Part shown: positions 1 through 5,168 of the stretch, in pieces
How the letters are laid out: every line of letters starts with the position of its first letter
How positions within the stretch are numbered: position 1 is the stretch's first letter
From: CAYQFQ01 sp964416925
GTDB taxonomy: Bacteria > Patescibacteriota > Minisyncoccia > Phycocordibacterales > GWA1-40-21
Reading direction: 5' to 3'
NCBI GenBank assembly: GCA_964416925.1
Contig: CAYQFQ010000040.1
Span: forward strand, 1 to 5,693
DNA length: 5,693 bases
Notes under the pieces: model-generated
Told to the model about the DNA's origin: nothing
The model's input: only the letters and a program-made list of their open reading frames with translations
Databases searched by the model: none
Program-made: the position numbers and the translations under genes

Positions 1-169
1 TATTTGAGGCAAGTATCTGGCTTTCTTGTAAAATCTTTCCCACACGCAAACTCAAGATTTCGGTCTTTCCAGACCCTGGCCCAGCAACAACAAGCACTGG
101 ACCATCTATACTGTCCACCGCCCTTTTTTGGTTTTTATTAAGTTTTTTGTAACGTTCTTCAAAGTTCAT
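1..169 (-). CDS. UvrD/PcrA-like superfamily 1 DNA helicase, N-terminal fragment (runs off the left edge)
   Basis: Only the first 56 codons are inside the window. The start is the ATG at 167-169. The translation contains a Q-motif-like stretch, LNKNQKRAVDS (residues 10-20, glutamine 14), followed by beta strand GPVLVVA and a Walker A loop GPGSGKTE (30-37). This is the order found at the N-terminus of UvrD/Rep/PcrA helicases, which use ATP to move along single-stranded DNA in repair or recombination. Helicase motifs Ia to VI and any C-terminal nuclease domain lie outside the window, so UvrD, PcrA, or an AddA/AdnA-like helicase-nuclease cannot be told apart. No Shine-Dalgarno sequence precedes the start, but an extended -10 promoter lies about 30 bp upstream, implying a leader of roughly 25 nt. 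The gene is divergent from the transporter at 618. Confidence 0.88.
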   Translation of the reverse strand, partial: MNFEERYKKLNKNQKRAVDSIDGPVLVVAGPGSGKTEILSLRVGKILQESQILASN

Positions 170-200
170 CGAAATAATTATATATAAGTTAGCTTAGATG

Positions 201-209
201 ATTATATCA
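201..209 (-). promoter_or_regulatory. Extended -10 promoter of the helicase gene
   Basis: On the minus strand this reads TGATATAAT, a perfect TATAAT -10 hexamer with the TGn extension. The expected transcription start is near 193-195, about 25 nt before the helicase ATG. No good -35 hexamer is seen 16-19 bp upstream, which is tolerated by extended -10 promoters. It fits recognition by a primary sigma factor such as the one encoded at 1909-3111. Confidence 0.55.
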
Positions 210-296
210 TGGAGAAAAACATAATTTGCGAGGAAAAATATCCTTATATTAAGCCAATTAAATGTCTTACTTGAAAAGTTATCAACAATACCAACT

Positions 297-326
297 TTGA
301 CTCTTGACATTATCTATGAGTATTAT
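297..326 (+). promoter_or_regulatory. Candidate plus-strand promoter
   Basis: TTGACT at 297-302 is separated by 18 bp from TATTAT at 321-326. Each hexamer differs from consensus at one position. Transcription would start near 332-334, read through the terminator at 491-518, and reach the transporter only if termination fails. In AT-rich DNA such matches arise by chance, so this is only a moderate candidate. Confidence 0.35.
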
Positions 327-332
327 GGACTT

Positions 333-458
333 ATGGAAAGCAAAAGATATTGCGAATTTAATAAAAATACAAACCCAATGGCGATTGGTTCTCTTACCGT
401 CGTTCATGAAGTATTTTTGTTTAGCCGCGATATTTTTAAAAACTCCCGGAGAGTATAA
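333..458 (+). other. Doubtful 41-codon ORF upstream of a terminator
   Basis: The ORF begins at ATG 333, ends at TAA 456-458, and its frame is open back to a TAA at 222-224. The peptide includes the stretch GSLTVVHEVFLFSRDIFKN, which looks protein-like but matches no family I recognise. Its ATG coincides with the predicted start of transcription from the candidate promoter at 297-326, so it could be a leaderless message, and a terminator follows 32 bp after the stop codon. Against this, a 54-codon ORF (316-480) and a minus-strand ORF overlap the same bases, and there is no ribosome binding site. It could be a leader peptide, a gene remnant or chance. Confidence 0.18.
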
Positions 459-490
459 AGATATTAGACCCCTCAATTAGTTAGAAGGAT

Positions 491-518
491 CTCGGCTGAA
501 CGAAAGCCGAGTTTTTTT
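491..518 (+). terminator. Rho-independent terminator upstream of the transporter
   Basis: A perfect 7-bp stem, CTCGGCT (491-497) with AGCCGAG (505-511), closes a 7-nt loop and is followed directly by seven T residues (512-518). The T-run is only on the plus strand, so it stops rightward transcription. It lies 100 bp before the transporter start with no clear gene in front of it. It therefore either ends a short RNA starting near 333 or acts as an attenuator for the transporter. A second 6-bp inverted repeat, CTGAAC (496-501) with GTTCAG (519-524), overlaps the stem and could form a competing fold. Confidence 0.8.
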
Positions 519-605
519 GTTCAGCAAAATGTTCTTTTACAACAAAATATAGAAAGGAAGAGGATAGTTCTAAGTTTTAACGTCTCAAATTAATTAATGT
601 TAGAA

Positions 606-610
606 AAGGA
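606..610 (+). promoter_or_regulatory. Ribosome binding site that sets the transporter start
   Basis: AAGGA at 606-610 lies 7 nt before the ATG at 618, an ideal spacing. An in-frame ATG at 597 gives a protein 7 residues longer, but it has no such site at the right distance and would place the AAGGA inside the coding region. The start at 618 is therefore preferred. This is the only clear Shine-Dalgarno sequence before any gene in the window. Confidence 0.72.
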
Positions 611-617
611 ATTAGTC

Positions 618-1802
618 ATGAAAAAGTCGATAGTTGTTTCGTATCTCTTACTTGCATCGCTCTATAGTCTTGGAATGAGCTTCATCGCAGGGACATATTC
701 AAACTTTCTGCGTGCGGCTGGTCTTGATGAACTGCAGGTGAACTTGGTAAACGTAGCATATTTCTTAGTCCTCACTCTCTTTGAAATTCCGACTGGTATT
801 TTTGCCGATGTGTTCGGAAGGAAAAAATCGTTTCTCATCTCTTGTTTTCTTCTGAGTATTTCTGAGTTCGTTTATGCCGGATCATCGTTTTTCTTTGGGT
901 TTGTGCTCGCCGAAACACTTGCCGCTATCGCTCATACATTTGCAAGTGGTGCATTTCAAGCTTGGTTCGTAGACAGGCTAAAGCACTTTGGTTATGCAGA
1001 AAACCTAACGAAAATATTTGGATGGGAAAAAGCGCTCAGAAGTGTTGTCTGTATCGTGGGGGCTTTGATCGGTGGTTATGTTGCAGACACATCAATAAGA
1101 TTGCCATGGATATTGGGTGGAATTGTATTCTTAATTGTCGGCATTCTGTCTTCGATTTATATGAAAGAAGAATATTTTTCAAAGAATATTTTCTCTTTAA
1201 AGAAATCGTGGACATTGATGAAAAAGACAGCAAAAGATAGTTTTGTTTTTGCAAAGAATAATACAAACTTTAGGTTTATTATTTTTGCGGGAATGATCCA
1301 AATGTTTGCCGTTATGTGTGCAAATATGGAGTGGCAGAAATTGTTTAGTGAACACCTAAAGAAAAATGTAGCCGTTGCAGGAATGATGGCTCCTATTCAG
1401 ATATCAGTTCTTATCGGCGGTCTGTTTTTCTCTAGATGGTTATTAAGAAAAACAAAGGATGAAAAACTTGCAATCTTAATATCACAAATTGTTATTGGTC
1501 TTGGAATTATTCTTACTATGTCTTTCACTTCCCTACCGCTTATTATAACCTTCTTCTTGGTTCACGAGGTTGGTAGAGGAATGTTTGGTCCGATTAAAGA
1601 TGCCTACTTGCACGATAATATACCTTCGGTAGACAGAGCAACGCTTGTCTCTTTTGAAAGTATGTATCAGCATGCCGGAGGAGCTCTGGGACTCTTTGTG
1701 TCTGGATGTATTGCCAAATACTTTGGCATTGGTCCTGCATGGATAGTTTCTGGAACTCTTCTCGTGGTCCTTTCTCTGTTGTTGTATAAGAAAAAGTTGT
1801 AG
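618..1802 (+). CDS. Major facilitator superfamily (MFS) transporter, probable drug efflux type
   Basis: This 394-residue integral membrane protein has about 12 hydrophobic segments, the usual length and topology of a proton-driven MFS carrier. It has no cleavable signal peptide; the N-terminus runs straight into the first membrane helix. The loop between helices 2 and 3 carries the MFS signature motif A, GIFADVFGRKK (residues 60-70). A basic central loop (about 182-213) separates the two six-helix halves. The second half contains PSVDRATLVSFESM (336-349), a pattern I associate with antibiotic-type exporters of this superfamily. Substrate cannot be read from sequence; multidrug or macrolide/tetracycline-like export is a family-based guess. 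The gene stands alone on the plus strand, with a terminator before and after it. It has a clear ribosome binding site, unlike its neighbours, and to the eye is less AT-rich than dnaG, which may hint at acquisition by transfer. Confidence 0.88.
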   Translation: MKKSIVVSYLLLASLYSLGMSFIAGTYSNFLRAAGLDELQVNLVNVAYFLVLTLFEIPTGIFADVFGRKKSFLISCFLLSISEFVYAGSSFFFGFVLAETLAAIAHTFASGAFQAWFVDRLKHFGYAENLTKIFGWEKALRSVVCIVGALIGGYVADTSIRLPWILGGIVFLIVGILSSIYMKEEYFSKNIFSLKKSWTLMKKTAKDSFVFAKNNTNFRFIIFAGMIQMFAVMCANMEWQKLFSEHLKKNVAVAGMMAPIQISVLIGGLFFSRWLLRKTKDEKLAILISQIVIGLGIILTMSFTSLPLIITFFLVHEVGRGMFGPIKDAYLHDNIPSVDRATLVSFESMYQHAGGALGLFVSGCIAKYFGIGPAWIVSGTLLVVLSLLLYKKKL

Positions 1803-1817
1803 TTCTTTCGGTTAGAT

Positions 1818-1857
1818 AAATCGCACGTCACTTTAAAAAAGTGACGTGCGATTTTTT
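1818..1857 (+). terminator. Strong intrinsic terminator of the transporter gene
   Basis: A perfect stem of 17 bp, AAATCGCACGTCACTTT (1818-1834) with its complement (1838-1854), closes a 3-nt loop. Allowing for a larger loop, a stem of about 13 bp (1821-1833 with 1839-1851) followed by six T residues (1852-1857) is a textbook plus-strand terminator, beginning 15 bp after the transporter stop codon. Read on the minus strand the hairpin is followed by only three T residues, so it may also slow transcription arriving from the convergent sigma-factor gene. Confidence 0.9.
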
Positions 1858-1861
1858 CTTC

Positions 1862-1892
1862 CTTATACCTGCCTGCGCAGGCAGGCTTATAC
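1862..1892. repeat. GC-rich 18-bp palindrome flanked by 7-bp direct repeats
   Basis: CCTGCCTGCGCAGGCAGG at 1868-1885 is a perfect palindrome and stands out sharply from its AT-rich surroundings. As RNA from either strand it would fold into a 7-bp stem with a GCGC tetraloop. It is bracketed by CTTATAC at 1862-1868 and again at 1886-1892, so it looks like a 17-bp insert with a 7-bp duplication. It sits between the convergent transporter and sigma-factor genes. No T-run follows on either strand, so it is not a standard terminator. It could be a dispersed repeat of the REP type, a protein-binding site, or an RNA-stabilising hairpin at the end of the rpoD message. Confidence 0.75.
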
Positions 1893-1908
1893 TTACCCCT
1901 TATCCTAC

Positions 1909-3111
1909 CTAATAGTTTTGAAGCCTATTAATTTTCTCATGCTGTCTTATTTTCTCATGAGCCTTTGCCTCAATCTGTCTGATACGTTCTCTTGTAACTC
2001 CGAACTCTTTACCCACCTCTTCAAGTGTGTGTGTTATACCATCTGTAAGTCCATGTCTCATTTCTAATATTTTTCTTTCTTTGAGTGAAAGATCTGAAAG
2101 TATTTCTTTAACCTGGTCAGACAAAATTCTTCTCGAAGATTCTTGATCTGGCGAAAGTATTTTATCATCAGCAACAAAGTCCCCAAGTGTTGATTTACCA
2201 TCCTCTCCCTCATCACCTACAGGTGTCTCAAGAGAAACTGTGTCTTGATCAATTTTTTCTATTATATAAACTTTCTCAACTTCAATACCCATCTCTGTTG
2301 CTATTTCATCTGGCAAAGGATCCCTACCCAAGTCCTGTGAAAGTCTTCTGTAAACTTGCTTATATTTAGCAATCGTCTCCACCATGTGTACTGGGACACG
2401 AATAGTTCTTGACTGATCTGCAAGAGCACGTGTTATAGCTTGTCTAATCCACCAAGTTGCATAAGTTGAAAACTTATAACCTTTTGTCCAATCAAATTTG
2501 TCTACAGCTTTAAACAAACCCAAGTTTCCTTCCTGAATAAGATCAAGGAGAGTAAGGTCTGCACTTCTTCCAACATATTTTTTAGCAATAGAGACAACAA
2601 GTCTTAAGTTTGCTCTTGCGAGTAAATTTTTTGCCTCTTCATCTCCAGCTTGAATTTTTCTTGCTAAATCTTTCTCCATTGAAGCAGTAATCAGAGGATA
2701 CTGACCTATTTCTTTAAGATAAATTTGTATAGAGTCGTAATTTGAATCACCCATCTTTCCACCATATGTATATTTCTTTACGGCATCTTCATTAAAATCA
2801 AGCATACCACCACCCTCGAGAACATCAATTCCCGCAGCTACAAGCTTGCTATAAAACTCATCCAAAAAGACAACATCCTCCTCAATCTTAGGAAATTCCT
2901 TTAGAATTTCATCGTATGTGACAAAACCTCTTTCTCTACCTTTCGCAATAAGCTTGTCTGATTTAACATCAAACTCTTTCTGCTTTGCTGTAACCTTAAC
3001 TTCTTTTTTTACAATAGGCTTAGGTGCAACTTTAACCTTAGATTTCTTGATCACTTTGACAACCTTATGTCTCTTTTTGGCGACTACTTTTTTTGCTATT
3101 TTTTTCTTCAT
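1909..3111 (-). CDS. rpoD: Primary RNA polymerase sigma factor (RpoD/SigA, sigma-70 group 1)
   Basis: This 400-residue protein directs core RNA polymerase to housekeeping promoters. All sigma-70 regions are visible in order: region 1.1-like (about 45-110), region 1.2 (DSIQIYLKEIGQYPL, 126-140), regions 2.1-2.4 (about 160-240) with the -10 melting and recognition segment YATWWIRQAITRAL (217-230), region 3 (about 243-290), an acidic sigma finger (VGDEGEDGKSTLGDFVADD, 298-316), and region 4.2 with a helix-turn-helix (about 362-389, GVTRERIRQIEAKAHEKIR) for the -35 element. The presence of regions 1.1 and 1.2 and the full region 3 argue for the primary rather than an alternative sigma factor. The first 45 residues are an unusual lysine-rich tail (19 lysines, one acidic residue). 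No Shine-Dalgarno sequence precedes the ATG at 3109-3111. The gene follows dnaG in the same direction, as in the macromolecular synthesis operon, with a GIY-YIG gene in between. Confidence 0.96.
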   Translation of the reverse strand: MKKKIAKKVVAKKRHKVVKVIKKSKVKVAPKPIVKKEVKVTAKQKEFDVKSDKLIAKGRERGFVTYDEILKEFPKIEEDVVFLDEFYSKLVAAGIDVLEGGGMLDFNEDAVKKYTYGGKMGDSNYDSIQIYLKEIGQYPLITASMEKDLARKIQAGDEEAKNLLARANLRLVVSIAKKYVGRSADLTLLDLIQEGNLGLFKAVDKFDWTKGYKFSTYATWWIRQAITRALADQSRTIRVPVHMVETIAKYKQVYRRLSQDLGRDPLPDEIATEMGIEVEKVYIIEKIDQDTVSLETPVGDEGEDGKSTLGDFVADDKILSPDQESSRRILSDQVKEILSDLSLKERKILEMRHGLTDGITHTLEEVGKEFGVTRERIRQIEAKAHEKIRQHEKINRLQNY

Positions 3112-3122
3112 AATAAATGAGT

Positions 3123-3139
3123 TTTACCCTGTTAAATAA
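3123..3139. repeat. Left inverted repeat of the GIY-YIG unit
   Basis: TTTACCCTGTTAAATAA matches the reverse complement of 3396-3412 at 16 of 17 positions, the single difference being a G-U pair if folded as RNA. On the minus strand these bases encode the last four residues (YLTG) and stop codon of the GIY-YIG protein. The repeat ends 11 bp before the sigma-factor start codon. Confidence 0.8.
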
Positions 3140-3378
3140 GATTTAAGTCTTTTTCTAATAAACATCTTCCCATGGTATGTCTTTAAGTATTTCTCTCTAT
3201 GTGTGGCATCATTTTGGTTGTAACATGCTTCATAATATATAAGTTTTATTGGCAAACGATTCTTTGTTGACTCGACCAAACCTTTTTTGTGCTGCTCAAA
3301 TCTTAATTTTAAATTTTTTGTAAATCCCGTATAAAACTTCTTATCCTTCAGAGAATATAATATATAGTTATACAACAT
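3124..3378 (-). CDS. Solo GIY-YIG nuclease domain protein
   Basis: The 84-residue protein is a single GIY-YIG domain, the length typical of stand-alone members related to UvrC, YhbQ and homing endonucleases. The GIY element appears as NYILYS (4-9) and the YIG element as FYTGFT (15-20). The conserved arginine is R26, in NLKLRFEQH, and the metal-binding glutamate is E62, in REKYLK. The family cuts DNA with one divalent metal ion; the target of this protein is unknown. It lies 42 bp after dnaG and 12 bp before rpoD, same strand, and is probably cotranscribed with them. No ribosome binding site is seen before the ATG at 3376-3378; there is no longer in-frame start, because a TAA lies upstream at 3400-3402. 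Near-perfect inverted repeats enclose the gene, and its C-terminus YLTG is encoded by one of them. A mobile or homing role is possible, but DNA repair is equally allowed by the fold. Confidence 0.88.
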   Translation of the reverse strand: MLYNYILYSLKDKKFYTGFTKNLKLRFEQHKKGLVESTKNRLPIKLIYYEACYNQNDATHREKYLKTYHGKMFIRKRLKSYLTG

Positions 3379-3395
3379 ATATCTGAAATTTAAAA

Positions 3396-3412
3396 TTATT
3401 TAACAGGGTGAA
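3396..3412. repeat. Right inverted repeat of the GIY-YIG unit
   Basis: TTATTTAACAGGGTGAA lies 18 bp upstream of the GIY-YIG start codon and 8 bp after the dnaG stop codon. Read on the plus strand in the frame ending at TGA 3409-3411, it spells NYLTG-stop, the mirror of the SYLTG-stop end of the nuclease itself. It has no coding context of its own, as a TAA lies one codon earlier (3391-3393). Confidence 0.8.
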
Positions 3413-3420
3413 CTAATAAA

Positions 3421-5163
3421 TTATTTAAATTTTTTACTTTTTATATCGTTTAATTTTTTTGAAATATCATTAAATCTTTTAGCTAACGCACTCTTCTTTT
3501 CTTCATTCTTATCTTTCTCGGCTTTTTTTAATTCTAGAATTAAATTCCCCTGCTCTCCTCTATATTTCTCTAAAAGATATTCTCTGACTAGTTCGTCTTT
3601 TATTCTCAGTATTTCTTCTCCACTTAAACCAGAACAGTAGCTTTCCGCTTCAAAAATAATTTCATTTTTCTTCTCTTCAGAAAGTCTTGATAGCCTTGTT
3701 ATAAAATCATCATCAAGTTTATCACCAAGTTCGTTTATCAGATCTGAGACTGCAACACTCGGCTCCTTAAGTGATTTCTGCCAACAAATAATACCACATA
3801 TTCTTCTTTCTATTGAGTCTTGTCTAGGTAATGATCCACCTACTCTTGAACTTAAATCTTTCTTTTCTTCGAAGGACTCTATATTGATTTTTATTTTCTT
3901 TAGATCTTCCCATACGGCCTCTTCTTTGATACCGGTACGATCAGCTATTTTTGACACATACTGAGATTTCTCTATATCACTATCAACAAGAGATATGTAA
4001 GGCAGTATTTTTTCTTTTACAGCTATGCCGATTTGCCTCGTATCTAATTTTAGAGCAAGAACGTTTTCTAGAAGGAAATCAACAATATGAACAGAATTCT
4101 TTAAGACTTTTTTCCATTCATCTTTATCATGCAAGATAAGTTCTGCTGGATCACTTTTCTCACCATTTGGACCTGCTTTTATTGAAGCGACCTTAACCTC
4201 CATCCCTTCAGCGATTGCTAACATCCAAGCTCGCTCAACAGCTTTTTGCCCTGCCTTATCTGCATCAAAAGCCATTATAACTCTGTTTGAAATCCTCTTA
4301 ATAAGTTTTAAGTGCTCAGTCGTAAGTGCCGTACCAGACGAAGCGACAGTGTTTGCAAAACCTGCTTGATGACACATAAGCAAATCCATTTGACCCTCAA
4401 CTAAGACACTGTAATCAAATTTACGTATTATTTGTTTCGCTCGATCAAACCCATAAAGTATTTTAGACTTTGTGAACAATTCTGTTTCTGGACTATTCAA
4501 ATATTTTGCTGATTTACCATCATCCACCAAAATTCTTCCCGAATACGCAACCACCCTTCCAGCACTATCAAATATTGGAAACATTATTCTTCCACGGAAT
4601 CTGTCATATACGTTTTTTCCATCTTCACTTTTTTTAGTAAGTCCTGCTCTTTCCAATTCTTTTTCGGTAAATCCTTTTTTTTGCAACAATTCTGACACTA
4701 CCCTCCATTCATCACGAACGTAACCTATTCGCCAATCTTTAATTGTCTTTTCTGTAAGTCCTCTTTTCAATAAGTAATTCAGTGCAGTCTTTTCATTCTG
4801 AAGATTTTTTTCAAAATATTTTGTAGCTTCTTCAAGAAGCAAAAATATTCTACTTTTATTATCTTCAGCTCCACCAGAGAATACTTCAAGTTCTACTCCA
4901 GCTCTATCAGCAAGTAGTTTAAGTGCCCCTCTAAAGTCCAACCCTTCCATTTGTTCTACAAAGGAAAAAATATCACCTTTCACCCCGCACCCAAAACAAT
5001 AGTAGCTTTCCCTTTCAGGAGACACAAAAAAAGAAGGTGTTTTTTCATTATGAAAAGGACACTTTGCTTTTAGACTATTGCCGGATTTTTCTAACTTAAT
5101 GTAAGATCCGACAACATCTACTATATTTAGCCTGTCTTTTATTTTTTCTACTGATGTGGACAT
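3421..5163 (-). CDS. dnaG: DNA primase DnaG
   Basis: The 580-residue protein synthesises RNA primers on single-stranded DNA at the replication fork. The N-terminal CHC2 zinc-binding domain has ligands C35, H38, C56 and C59 (CPFHNEKTPSF and YYCFGCGVKGD). The RNA polymerase domain follows from about 105, with FRGRIMFPIFDSAGRVVAYSG (189-209) and YLNSPET (221-227). The TOPRIM core has the glutamate E256 in VEGQMD and the metal-binding aspartates D300 and D302 in FDADKAG, with DPAELI (338-343) downstream. The C-terminal part (about 360-580) is helical, poorly conserved and lysine-rich at the end; this is where DnaB helicase is bound in known primases. The length is close to the bacterial norm. The start lies 5 bp after the preceding gene's stop codon, which suggests cotranscription, and no Shine-Dalgarno sequence is seen. 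Position 258 is glutamine where many primases have tyrosine (EGYMD). Confidence 0.97.
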   Translation of the reverse strand: MSTSVEKIKDRLNIVDVVGSYIKLEKSGNSLKAKCPFHNEKTPSFFVSPERESYYCFGCGVKGDIFSFVEQMEGLDFRGALKLLADRAGVELEVFSGGAEDNKSRIFLLLEEATKYFEKNLQNEKTALNYLLKRGLTEKTIKDWRIGYVRDEWRVVSELLQKKGFTEKELERAGLTKKSEDGKNVYDRFRGRIMFPIFDSAGRVVAYSGRILVDDGKSAKYLNSPETELFTKSKILYGFDRAKQIIRKFDYSVLVEGQMDLLMCHQAGFANTVASSGTALTTEHLKLIKRISNRVIMAFDADKAGQKAVERAWMLAIAEGMEVKVASIKAGPNGEKSDPAELILHDKDEWKKVLKNSVHIVDFLLENVLALKLDTRQIGIAVKEKILPYISLVDSDIEKSQYVSKIADRTGIKEEAVWEDLKKIKINIESFEEKKDLSSRVGGSLPRQDSIERRICGIICWQKSLKEPSVAVSDLINELGDKLDDDFITRLSRLSEEKKNEIIFEAESYCSGLSGEEILRIKDELVREYLLEKYRGEQGNLILELKKAEKDKNEEKKSALAKRFNDISKKLNDIKSKKFK

Positions 5164-5168
5164 TTTTT

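Larger units (their letters stand above)
170..617. other. Divergent intergenic region between the helicase and the transporter
   Basis: About 450 bases separate the two divergent genes. The region holds the helicase promoter (201-209), a candidate plus-strand promoter (297-326), a doubtful short ORF (333-458), an intrinsic terminator (491-518) and the transporter ribosome binding site (606-610). A second purine-rich stretch that resembles a ribosome binding site, AGAAAGGAAGAGGA at 551-564, is too far from any start codon to serve one. No convincing promoter is visible between the terminator and the transporter. No tRNA, riboswitch or known RNA fold was recognised. Confidence 0.7.
3123..3412 (-). 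mobile_element. Putative 290-bp GIY-YIG element bounded by inverted repeats
   Basis: A GIY-YIG gene fills nearly the whole interval between two 17-bp inverted repeats, and the interval separates dnaG from rpoD, genes that are adjacent in many bacteria. The element would consist of the nuclease gene plus about 34 bp upstream. Outside it, TAATAAAT occurs on both sides (3111-3118 and 3414-3421), but offset by 4 bp and 1 bp from the repeat ends, so it is weak support for a target duplication. The alternative is a non-mobile gene whose flanks form a long-range RNA hairpin. Mobility is inference from structure only. Confidence 0.4.

Noticed and set aside
209..274. Plus-strand 21-codon ORF starting with ATGGAG
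   Set aside because: Too short to judge, no ribosome binding site, and its start overlaps the helicase promoter on the other strand.
304..326. Perfect TTGACA followed by TATTAT
   Set aside because: The spacer is only 11 bp, too short for a sigma-70 promoter. TTGACT at 297 with an 18-bp spacer is the better reading.
282..476. Minus-strand 64-codon ORF in the intergenic region
   Set aside because: It overlaps two plus-strand open frames, has no ribosome binding site and no recognisable family, and lies opposite the candidate promoter. AT-rich DNA gives such frames by chance.
316..480. Plus-strand 54-codon ORF ending 10 bp before the terminator
   Set aside because: Its ATG lies upstream of the candidate -10 box, so the visible promoter would not produce it; no ribosome binding site or family match.
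597..617. Upstream ATG as the transporter start
   Set aside because: The ideal ribosome binding site at 606-610 serves the ATG at 618, and the first seven residues of the longer form look like non-coding leader.
1868..1885. Palindrome as the rpoD terminator
   Set aside because: On the minus strand it is followed by TATAAGGAAG rather than a T-run, so it lacks the second half of an intrinsic terminator.
1846..2067. Plus-strand 73-codon ORF opposite the end of rpoD
   Set aside because: It is antisense to conserved sigma region 4 coding sequence and has no family resemblance; a shadow frame.
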